Assembly: GCA_012036325.1 (NCBI GenBank)
Contig: JAAUPC010000173.1
Location: 1 to 7,381 of the forward strand
Length of the DNA stretch: 7,381 nucleotides
From: Paracoccaceae bacterium
GTDB lineage: Bacteria > Pseudomonadota > Alphaproteobacteria > Rhodobacterales > Rhodobacteraceae
Direction: 5' to 3'
Below the pieces are notes generated by a model. It ran no database searches and was not told the origin of the DNA. It saw only the letters and a program-made list of their open reading frames with translations. The translations under genes and the position numbers were made by a program. Positions within the stretch are counted from its first letter, which is position 1. Each line of letters starts with the position of its first letter. This document shows positions 1 through 5,062 of the stretch, in pieces.

Positions 1-393
1 TGCGGCCAGACGGAAGCTGCCCTTGACCACGGGCCGCAGCATCGCCTGATGGTCAAAAACCTGATTGGGTATAGTTTCCGCCTCTGCCGCATCGACACAG
101 CCGGTCAGAAAGATCAGCGGCACCCGGTCCTGCATGGCGTTGGCCACCACGTTCACCGCATTTGCCACCCCCGGACCAAGCGTTGCCACCAGCACCGGCA
201 GCGCGCCCGTCATGTGCCACAACCCTTCGGCCATGAACCCGCCACCGTTTTCATGCTTGACCAGCACAAATCGCAGCCCATTCGCGTCAAGCCCCTGCAT
301 CAGGGCCAGAACCTCACCCCCCGGAATGCCGAAAGCATGGGTCGCCCCAGCCTGCACCAGGGCTTTGCCGATGACGTCCGCGCCGGTCTTCAT
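1..393 (-). CDS. Thiamine-diphosphate-dependent enzyme, acetolactate synthase-like, N-terminal part (cut by window edge)
   Basis: Seen: 131 codons from ATG (393-391) run open to the window edge. The start of the protein carries the ThDP-enzyme pyrimidine-binding (PYR) domain: FGIPGGEVLALM at about residues 21-32, then KHENGGGFMAEG at 46-57, where Glu48 matches the glutamate that activates the cofactor. After these come ATLGPGVANAVN (70-81) and DRVPLIFLTG (89-98). Known: this order is typical of acetolactate synthase, benzoylformate decarboxylase and oxalyl-CoA decarboxylase relatives, which cleave or form C-C bonds next to a carbonyl in the cytosol. The start overlaps the stop of the upstream CoA-transferase gene as ATGA, so translational coupling is likely. 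Inferred: because it pairs with a CoA-transferase, its substrate may be a CoA thioester rather than pyruvate. The substrate-determining C-terminal domain lies outside the window, so the reaction cannot be assigned. Fold assignment is secure, specific function is not. Confidence 0.9.
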   Translation of the reverse strand, partial: MKTGADVIGKALVQAGATHAFGIPGGEVLALMQGLDANGLRFVLVKHENGGGFMAEGLWHMTGALPVLVATLGPGVANAVNVVANAMQDRVPLIFLTGCVDAAEAETIPNQVFDHQAMLRPVVKGSFRLAA

Positions 394-1646
394 ATGTCCA
401 AGTCTCCAGAAATCACGCCCGCTGCAGCCAGCGCCGAAAGCTCGGCCTGCGTCAGGCCCAAACGGCGCGCCAGCACAGCGCCTGTATCCGCGCCAAGGTC
501 CGGCGGCGCTTTGGCATAGGTGACAGGGGTTCCCGAAAGCTTCAATGGGTTGCCGATCAGATCGGCCATCAGACCCGACGCCAGCGGCATCGCCACCCGC
601 ATGTCCCGCGCCGCAACTTGTGGACTGGCAAACACCTGCGCCAGATCATTGACCGGACCAGCGGGAATGCCCTTGGCCTCACACCTCGCCAGCCAATCCC
701 GCGCAGACCGTCCGGCCGTCAAGGCTGCAAGAAGGGGGACCAACACCTCCCGGTTCCTGACCCGCGCGGCATTGGTGGCAAAGCGGGCGTCAGAGGCCAG
801 GCCTGGCGCGCCTGCCAGGTCAGCAAAACGCGCAAACTGGCTGTCATTGCCGATGGCCAGGATGAAATTCCCGTCACTGGCCGGAAAAGTTCCGTAAGGC
901 ACGATGGTCGGATGGTCATTCCCGCGCCGGGGCGGCACCTTGCCGTCGGTCAGATATCCCACGCCCTGATTGGCCAGCATCGCGACCTGAGCATCCATCA
1001 ACGCAAGGTCGATGTGCTGCCCCAACCCCGTCTCATGCCGCGCCTGAACAGCCGCAAGGATGCCCACGGCGGCATAGAGCCCGCACATCAGATCAGCGAT
1101 CCCGACACCGGCTTTCAGCGGCGGACCCTCGGCCGTTCCCGTCAGGCTCATCAGCCCACCTTCGCCTTGCACCAAAAAGTCATACCCGGCCCGATGTGCA
1201 TTTGGCCCGGTATGCCCAAAGCCGGTGATGCTGCAATAGATCAGCCTGGGGTTCAGGGCCGAAAGGGTCGCATGGTCCAGACCATAGCGTTGCAAGTCAC
1301 CCGGTTTGAAGTTCTCGACCAGAACATCCGATTGCGCTGCCAAGGCCTGCACCAATGCCTGCCCTTGCGGATCGGCGATGTTCACACTCACCGAAAGCTT
1401 GCCCCGGTTGGCCGCCATGAAATAAGCGCTCGGCCCCGTCTCTTCCCCGCTGGCATCCGCCACAAACGGCGGGCCCCAGCCCCGCGTGTCATCCCCCGCG
1501 CCTGGACGTTCGATCTTGACCACTTCGGCCCCAAGGTCTGCAAGCAACTGCGTGGCTGTCGGCCCGGCAAGGATGCGTGACAGATCAAGAACGCGCAGAC
1601 CCGACAGGGCCTGCGCGCTTTGCGGCTTGGGATCGTCCGTGGTCAA
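390..1646 (-). CDS. CaiB/BaiF family (family III) CoA-transferase
   Basis: Cytosolic enzyme that moves CoA from an acyl-CoA donor to a carboxylic acid. Seen: 418 residues, a normal length for the family. The N-terminus has LRVLDLSRILAGP (17-29) and the motif EVVKIERPGAGDDTR (41-55). The stretch GIADLMCGLYAAVGI (182-196) contains Asp185, which matches the catalytic aspartate that forms the acyl anhydride and CoA intermediates in formyl-CoA transferase. GQHIDLALMDAQ (209-220) follows, and the C-terminal part has GIPAGPVNDLAQV (326-338). The start is TTG at 1646; an in-frame TGA (stop of the YHS gene) lies five codons upstream, so no longer start is possible. A GGGCTGGGGA stretch directly before the TTG is only a mediocre ribosome binding site. 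Gap to the YHS gene: 12 bases. The stop overlaps the ThDP enzyme start by four bases. Substrate unknown; the pairing recalls formyl-CoA transferase with oxalyl-CoA decarboxylase, but the sequence does not prove that chemistry. Confidence 0.95.
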   Translation of the reverse strand: MTTDDPKPQSAQALSGLRVLDLSRILAGPTATQLLADLGAEVVKIERPGAGDDTRGWGPPFVADASGEETGPSAYFMAANRGKLSVSVNIADPQGQALVQALAAQSDVLVENFKPGDLQRYGLDHATLSALNPRLIYCSITGFGHTGPNAHRAGYDFLVQGEGGLMSLTGTAEGPPLKAGVGIADLMCGLYAAVGILAAVQARHETGLGQHIDLALMDAQVAMLANQGVGYLTDGKVPPRRGNDHPTIVPYGTFPASDGNFILAIGNDSQFARFADLAGAPGLASDARFATNAARVRNREVLVPLLAALTAGRSARDWLARCEAKGIPAGPVNDLAQVFASPQVAARDMRVAMPLASGLMADLIGNPLKLSGTPVTYAKAPPDLGADTGAVLARRLGLTQAELSALAAAGVISGDLDI

Positions 1647-1658
1647 TCCCCAGCCCGA

Positions 1659-2180
1659 TCAGTTGGAAACCGGAGCGGCGGACGTAAAGTTCGGGATCTT
1701 GTCTTTCGACGCCGATGCCGGTTCAAGGCCGACCCAGTTCTTTTCCGAGGTCTTCAGATTGCCGGGAATATCCTCTTCCCAGAAGCCGACCACGTTCTTG
1801 GTGATGTTGAGGTAAAGCTTGCCATCGACAATCCGCCACAGCGTCGGGTTGCCGGGAACCTTGCCGCCTTTGGCAACGCCGTAAGCGCAATGCCCGTCGT
1901 ATTGCGGCGCAAAGGCTGCCGGATTGGCGGTAAACTTGTCCCGGTTGGCCTCGGTCGCGAAAGCGAAGGTCGCCCCGTTGTACTCGGCAGTGATCGCGGC
2001 ACTGCCCGGCAGGGGCGCAGGCTGTGGCGCGCCGACCTTGGACTGGGCCAGGTCAAAATAGGACACCACGTCATAGCCCGATACGGCAAAACCGGTCTTG
2101 TCGACATATTGGTCGCCCGCAAAGGCCGCGCCGATCATTCCGGCGGTGAAAGCAAAGGCAAGGGCGGTCATCTTGAACAT
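1659..2180 (-). CDS. Exported YHS-domain protein
   Basis: Seen: 173 residues. An N-terminal Sec signal peptide has a short basic start, hydrophobic residues 5-18 and a likely cleavage after AFA at residue 21. The mature part has GYDVVSYF (35-42), then the YHS-type core from YNGATFAF (67-74) through ANRDKFTANPAAFAPQYDGH (78-97), followed by CAYGVAKG (98-105) with the only cysteine, Cys98. Known: YHS domains are short, often metal-linked modules found alone or with heavy-metal ATPases and oxygenases; stand-alone periplasmic members of this length are common in Rhodobacteraceae and have no firm function. The ATG at 2180 is supported by an AGAGGAG ribosome binding site seven bases upstream. The next gene starts 12 bases after the stop in the same frame, so co-transcription with the CoA-transferase is possible, although nothing links the two roles. 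Periplasmic location is inferred from the signal peptide. Confidence 0.88.
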   Translation of the reverse strand: MFKMTALAFAFTAGMIGAAFAGDQYVDKTGFAVSGYDVVSYFDLAQSKVGAPQPAPLPGSAAITAEYNGATFAFATEANRDKFTANPAAFAPQYDGHCAYGVAKGGKVPGNPTLWRIVDGKLYLNITKNVVGFWEEDIPGNLKTSEKNWVGLEPASASKDKIPNFTSAAPVSN

Positions 2181-2187
2181 GGGGAAA

Positions 2188-2194
2188 CTCCTCT
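2188..2194 (-). promoter_or_regulatory. Ribosome binding site of the YHS gene
   Basis: AGAGGAG on the minus strand, seven bases before the ATG at 2180. It is the clearest Shine-Dalgarno sequence in the left block and fixes that start. Confidence 0.7.
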
Positions 2195-2245
2195 GGTTGG
2201 TGCGTGTCCTTTCGCGGACGCGCCGCTTGCCGTTACCGACATGTC

Positions 2246-2251
2246 AGTCAA
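2246..2251 (-). promoter_or_regulatory. Possible -35 element upstream of the YHS gene
   Basis: The minus strand reads TTGACT in the 96-base gap between the SGNH stop and the YHS start. No good -10 box follows at 16-18 bases (the best there is AAGCGG), so this is a weak candidate. A small imperfect hairpin (GTCC and GGAC around GCGAAA) lies between it and the ribosome binding site. I see no terminator in the gap. Confidence 0.2.
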
Positions 2252-2276
2252 GTCGCGGCGACGTGATCTCCTTGCG

Positions 2277-3115
2277 TCACGGCGCAAGCTGCGCGGCCAC
2301 CGCCTTGCAGATGGCGTCGCGCTGCAAAGCCATGAACCGCTGCGCCGCCTTTTCCGTCGGATGGTAGGGGTCCTTCACCTTGCCCGAGGCATGGCGCCGG
2401 AAATTGGCCGCGTTGCCCATGTTTTCGGCCACCGTCTCAGGCGTGAACCCCGGGACAAAACTGCATTGCCCTCCGGCCTTCGCGAATGCCGCCTCGATAT
2501 TGTCCTGCGCCTTCTGCCTTTGGCGCACGGACTTTTCCCCATAGGGCGGCGCGGACGTCATGAAGATGCAAGGTTGCCCGGCCGGCAGGTCCGACAGAAA
2601 CGATCGCACGTCCTGCAAGGCCAGATCGGGGCTGTCAGCCCAGCGGTCCGTTGCATTGCCCATCAGGAACATCAGCACCAGCTCCGGCCGGTAGTAGCCA
2701 TCGTGAAACACCGCCTCCAGCGGCGACCGCTCGGCCGAGCAGAACTGGAACTGCTCACCCCGGCCGATCTGGACATAGGGGTTTTCGCCTTGCGACAGCG
2801 TGCCATAAACCCCGGCGTTCACTTTCCACTTCGGATCGACATCGCAGATCGCGCCCTTTGCCGCCTTGCCCTGCGAGGTCCAGGACAGCAGCGTGCTTGA
2901 CCGCACGCCGATGACGCCGACGGTGGCCTCCTGTCCAAGCCCGCACGCGCCCTTCAGCCCGGTGAACAGTTCCACAAAGGCCTTCCCCGCCCCGAAAGAC
3001 AGTTGGGAATCGCCAAGGACCAGAATGTCAGGCGCGCCTGAACCTCGGCCTTCACGGCATGCACCGTCAAAAGCGCGGCCAGTGCTGCGGCGAAAAGTGG
3101 AAAGAATGGCCGCAT
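2277..3115 (-). CDS. Exported SGNH/GDSL-family hydrolase-like protein, apparent frameshift after the signal peptide
   Basis: Seen: the catalytic frame, open from 3185 to the TGA at 2277, has ILVLGDSQLSFGAG with the nucleophile serine coded at 3008-3006. It continues with VIGVRSSTLLSW (block II region), LVLMFLMGNATDRW (block III Gly-Asn) and KDPYHPTEKA, giving the Asp (2372-2370) and His (2363-2361) of the SGNH catalytic set. A Sec signal peptide, MRPFFPLFAAALAALL then TVHAVKA, starts at ATG 3115 behind a good AAGGA, but in another frame. After about 3040 that frame turns into nonsense over the GDS region. One missing base between roughly 3035 and 3055 (a GGCGCGCC-rich spot) joins both parts. 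Known: SGNH proteins are esterases, lipases or glycan O-acetyl-modifying enzymes; the substrate here cannot be told. The alternative ATG at 3185 in the catalytic frame has a poor ribosome binding site and no signal peptide. Either a recent pseudogene, a sequencing error, or less likely programmed slippage. Confidence 0.8.
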
Positions 3116-3121
3116 ATCTGA

Positions 3122-3126
3122 TCCTT
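3122..3126 (-). promoter_or_regulatory. Ribosome binding site for the SGNH signal-peptide start
   Basis: AAGGA on the minus strand, six bases before the ATG at 3115. It favours translation starting at the signal peptide, rather than at the ATG at 3185 in the catalytic frame, and so supports the frameshift reading. Confidence 0.6.
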
Positions 3127-3185
3127 CTTCGGCTCGGCTGCCCTGACAGGCCCGATGCGTTTCCTTTCGCAAAGGCCCAAGGCAT

Positions 3186-3425
3186 TGTTACGTTACCACC
3201 GGAATTTCTGCGCCCCCCAAAACCTTGGAAGCGGCAGCCAAAGCCCCCGGCCTTTCGCTCTCACCTCAACGCGGCGGTCAAGGCCCGTGGGTTGACTATT
3301 GAGGTAACCTTCTGCCGCGCCTCCAGGACAGGCTTTTCTTCCCGGCACAGCATAAGGGCCTCGGCGGCGCTAGGGCCTTGATGCATGGCGGGGCCGATCA
3401 TGACCAAAGCCAAGACCACAGCCGC
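3186..3425. other. Region without a convincing gene
   Basis: GC-rich stretch upstream of the SGNH gene. I find only a 46-codon minus-strand frame (3261-3401) with no good ribosome binding site, and a short direct repeat AGGGCCT at 3355-3361 and 3372-3378. TTGACC and TTGACT hexamers occur on the two strands near 3280-3300 but without matching -10 boxes. No tRNA, terminator or IS end recognised. Confidence 0.4.
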
Positions 3426-3596
3426 TCACCAAGCCTCATTGCAAACCATGGGTGGCAAGTCGCGCACCGCTTCATGGACAAGGGCATCGTGAGTGTAGAC
3501 AAAGCCCCCACGCTCGTGCGCCCAACCGGCAACCCGGCACGGTGACCACGGCAGCTTTTCCACATCCCCAGCTACGGCTGCATCCGTCAGGCCCAA
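3426..3596 (-). CDS. Possible small protein or gene remnant, 56 codons
   Basis: Not recognised. A minus-strand frame runs from TTG (3596-3594) to TGA (3428-3426). Its product has a balanced composition with stretches such as WSPCRVAGWAHERGGFVYTH, which looks more protein-like than the opposite strand (arginine, proline and histidine rich). There is no ATG and no clear ribosome binding site, and the frame stays open only a few codons further upstream, to a TAG. It overlaps the end of the next upstream frame (3587-3760) by ten bases in a different frame. It could be the broken 3' part of an older gene. Low confidence: frames of this length occur by chance. Confidence 0.2.
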   Translation of the reverse strand: MGLTDAAVAGDVEKLPWSPCRVAGWAHERGGFVYTHDALVHEAVRDLPPMVCNEAW

Positions 3597-3760
3597 TGTT
3601 CTATCAAAATCACGCTATGCTTGCGCTTGATCCCTAAGCAGTCCCAGCTTGCAATCCGAAAGATCTGAAAGGCTTGCCGTGGTCTATTACCTTTCATGAT
3701 CTTTTGAGCAATGTGATCCAATAAAATTGCGAAGCCGCCGAGCAAGTGATCGAGCAACAT
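3587..3760 (-). CDS. Possible small protein, 57 codons, unknown
   Basis: Not recognised. It runs from ATG at 3760 to TGA at 3587. The product begins with a hydrophobic MLLDHLLGGFAILLDHIAQ and continues basic (KGNRPRQAFQIFRIASWD). It lies six bases after the stop of the 53-codon frame and in the same frame, separated by TAA, ACT and TGA. That fits either a separate small gene or the continuation of a gene broken by stops. No Shine-Dalgarno sequence is visible. The low GC matches the islet around it. Open frames this long are not rare in such DNA, so this is a candidate only. Confidence 0.22.
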   Translation of the reverse strand: MLLDHLLGGFAILLDHIAQKIMKGNRPRQAFQIFRIASWDCLGIKRKHSVILIEHWA

Positions 3761-3766
3761 TCAAGT

Positions 3767-3928
3767 TTATGTAAACCTGGGTTCTCGAAGTGGGGTCGAA
3801 GCTGGGCGATGAGGCTCCGATGTTATCGGTTCGGCCTTAAAGCTGAGATTAAATTTCACCTCTGCATTTAGCGCCTTGAACCCAAATGAAGCTGGTCTCT
3901 CGTAGTCGAACGTAAAAAACTTGTCCAT
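3767..3928 (-). CDS. Possible small protein, 53 codons, downstream of the islet gene
   Basis: Not recognised. It runs from ATG at 3928 to TAA at 3767. The product starts MDKFFTFDYERPASFGFKAL, rich in phenylalanine, and ends in a proline- and arginine-rich tail. No signal peptide or membrane segment. The ATG is seven bases after the TGA of the 170-codon gene, the spacing of translationally coupled neighbours; the sequence before it (GACGAGTGATCGCACT) has only a weak GAG. The same low GC and same strand suggest that it belongs to the same transferred segment. Alternative: a chance frame or a decayed 3' end. Confidence 0.35.
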   Translation of the reverse strand: MDKFFTFDYERPASFGFKALNAEVKFNLSFKAEPITSEPHRPASTPLREPRFT

Positions 3929-3935
3929 AGTGCGA

Positions 3936-4448
3936 TCACTCGTCGCTCTTGATTATTTCAATGCCTTGACTTTCAGGAAAAAGAGCTTTCCCCAACGCAA
4001 TTGCTTCCTGGAGGGTCAGAAGCATAGACGCCTCACCAATGAGCAGCCTTAAGTAGATACCATCAGAGGTCCATGACCACAAAATCCAACCATGATTAAA
4101 AGATTCGTCCGAAAACGGCGGAAACAGCAGAGATCGAAGTTTGTCCCTGGGCCTAGAGAACGTCATCCTTCTATAGCTATCATCCGACTGGTGAACAATA
4201 AGAACAGGAAACTCCCCGTTCTTCTGGATGCGATATCTTTCAATGTTCCCACTGAAATCATAGAATTCAAGCAGGTCCATTCTCAGCGATAGGCGTGCGA
4301 GAAATACTGGTTCTGGCCCCTTAATTCTCTTCCAAGCTCTGGTTAATGACCCTTTTACGAATCTAAGCAATCTCTTGGATCGGCCTGAAAGCGCGACAAG
4401 GGTTTTCAAAAGAGAGGGGCTTGGATGAGGCGGATCAATATCACCCAA
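3936..4448 (-). CDS. Hypothetical protein, 170 aa, in a low-GC islet
   Basis: I do not recognise a family. Seen: TTG start at 4448 with a strong AGGAGG nine bases upstream. The N-terminal third is basic (SGRSKRLLRFVKGSLTRAWK, about 21-40). A mixed beta-rich middle follows with LLEFYDFSGNIERYRIQKNG (58-77) and FPVLIVHQSDDSYRRMTF (79-96). A tryptophan-containing segment GWILWSWTSDGIYLRLLIGE comes next and the end is acidic. No signal peptide or membrane helix, so probably cytosolic. G+C counted by hand over two 60-base stretches is 47-48%, far below the neighbours, and codon choice is correspondingly AT-leaning, a sign of horizontal transfer. It sits with small minus-strand frames downstream and a 69-codon frame ending one base before its start. 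The composition and isolation recall orphan accessory genes such as immunity or defence proteins, but nothing in the sequence shows that function. Confidence 0.65.
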   Translation of the reverse strand: MGDIDPPHPSPSLLKTLVALSGRSKRLLRFVKGSLTRAWKRIKGPEPVFLARLSLRMDLLEFYDFSGNIERYRIQKNGEFPVLIVHQSDDSYRRMTFSRPRDKLRSLLFPPFSDESFNHGWILWSWTSDGIYLRLLIGEASMLLTLQEAIALGKALFPESQGIEIIKSDE

Positions 4449-4449
4449 T

Positions 4450-4659
4450 TTACGTTTCCTCCTCTTTAAAACTGCCTAGCATTTTCAGTGAGCCGTAGCG
4501 TGGCAGCGAACCCATCAATTCCCGAAGCTGTAATAAACGGCGTCGGTTGCTTCTTTTACTGCCGGAAATTCTACCCCGGGCCCCGCTGTCCTCCGCTGTC
4601 ACCAAGCACCCAAAACCCAAGATCAACTTCGGCGCGAATCTGTCTACCTTTGAGGGCAT
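4450..4659 (-). CDS. Possible small basic protein, 69 aa, upstream of the islet gene
   Basis: Not recognised. It runs from ATG at 4659 to TAA at 4450, one base before the TTG of the next gene. Its last codons (GAG GAG GAA ACG) supply the Shine-Dalgarno sequence of that gene. That arrangement (TAAATTG) would suit translational coupling. The product is basic in the middle (RGRISGSKRSNRRRLLQLRE). Its own ribosome binding site is weak (GGTGAG, too far away). It overlaps another minus-strand frame (4571-4852) over about 90 bases, so only one of the two can be real there. It may be just a leader-like open frame across a decayed stretch. Confidence 0.25.
   Translation of the reverse strand: MPSKVDRFAPKLILGFGCLVTAEDSGARGRISGSKRSNRRRLLQLRELMGSLPRYGSLKMLGSFKEEET
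4458..4463 (-). promoter_or_regulatory. Strong ribosome binding site of the 170-aa gene
   Basis: AGGAGG on the minus strand, nine bases before the TTG at 4448. It decides the start of that gene: no ATG lies close enough to use it, and it makes a non-coding reading of the islet frame unlikely. Confidence 0.65.
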
Positions 4660-5030
4660 CAGATTCTGTCAACTCACCACGCGTCAAGCCAGGCTTACAC
4701 TTCTCCAGCGGAATCTTTTGCGCATCCGCGACCGGCCCACCAAATGTTTCCAAATCCCTAACGCCCGCGCCCAACCCATTGAACGCGTTCGGAAATGCCA
4801 ATCTGTCCACCGTGGACACCGCACGCCGCCAGCTCTCGATATTCCGCCGCATCGGCTGTCAGCATGGTGTTAGACACCGTCCCCGTCGTCCTGTTCGACC
4901 GCGTGAACGTCGTCTGCCCGGTGATTCACCGACCCATCCTGGAGCTGGATACCGTTTCATCATCCGATCCCCGTCAGCCCCCCCGCAATCCCCGATGGCA
5001 CCGAATCGCGCCCTGTGCCATGACGATACA
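4571..5030 (-). pseudogene. Possible decayed minus-strand gene, family unknown
   Basis: Short minus-strand frames with coding-like composition follow each other here, each ended by a stop or shift. One frame gives SVPSGIAGGLTGIG and ends at TGA near 4968. A second gives DDETVSSSRMGR, a stop, then ITGQTTFTRSNRTTGTVSNT and MLTADAAEYRELA (about 4835-4935), with G or C in almost every third codon position. A third, from ATG 4852 to TAG 4571, is 93 codons long and includes VSTVDRLAFPNAFNGLGAGV and KIPLEKCKPGLTRGELTESD. Read together they suggest one older gene broken by frameshifts. I cannot name it. The plus-strand frames across the same DNA look like shadows. It fills the gap between the low-GC islet and the secretion genes, and no promoter for the latter is evident in it. 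Confidence 0.25.
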
Positions 5031-5062
5031 ACCGACACGCGCATTTGGATCTGTACGAGTTC

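Noticed and set aside
618..1580. Long plus-strand open frame opposite the CoA-transferase
   Set aside because: It is antisense to a clear family III CoA-transferase; the product is rich in Arg, His, Gln and Pro and shows no domain, as expected of a high-GC shadow.
2202..2226. Small hairpin between the SGNH and YHS genes as a terminator
   Set aside because: The stem is four base pairs plus a bulged extension and no T run follows in either direction.
1620..2900. 426-codon plus-strand open frame
   Set aside because: It runs antisense across the YHS gene and most of the SGNH gene, both of which show real motifs and good starts. Composition is arginine and glycine heavy.
3261..3401. 46-codon minus-strand frame upstream of the SGNH gene
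   Set aside because: The composition is acceptable, but there is no ribosome binding site and no recognisable motif. Frames this short are common by chance in GC-rich DNA.
3590..4560. Low-GC islet as an insertion sequence
   Set aside because: I find no transposase-like motif, no terminal inverted repeats and no clear target duplication by eye.
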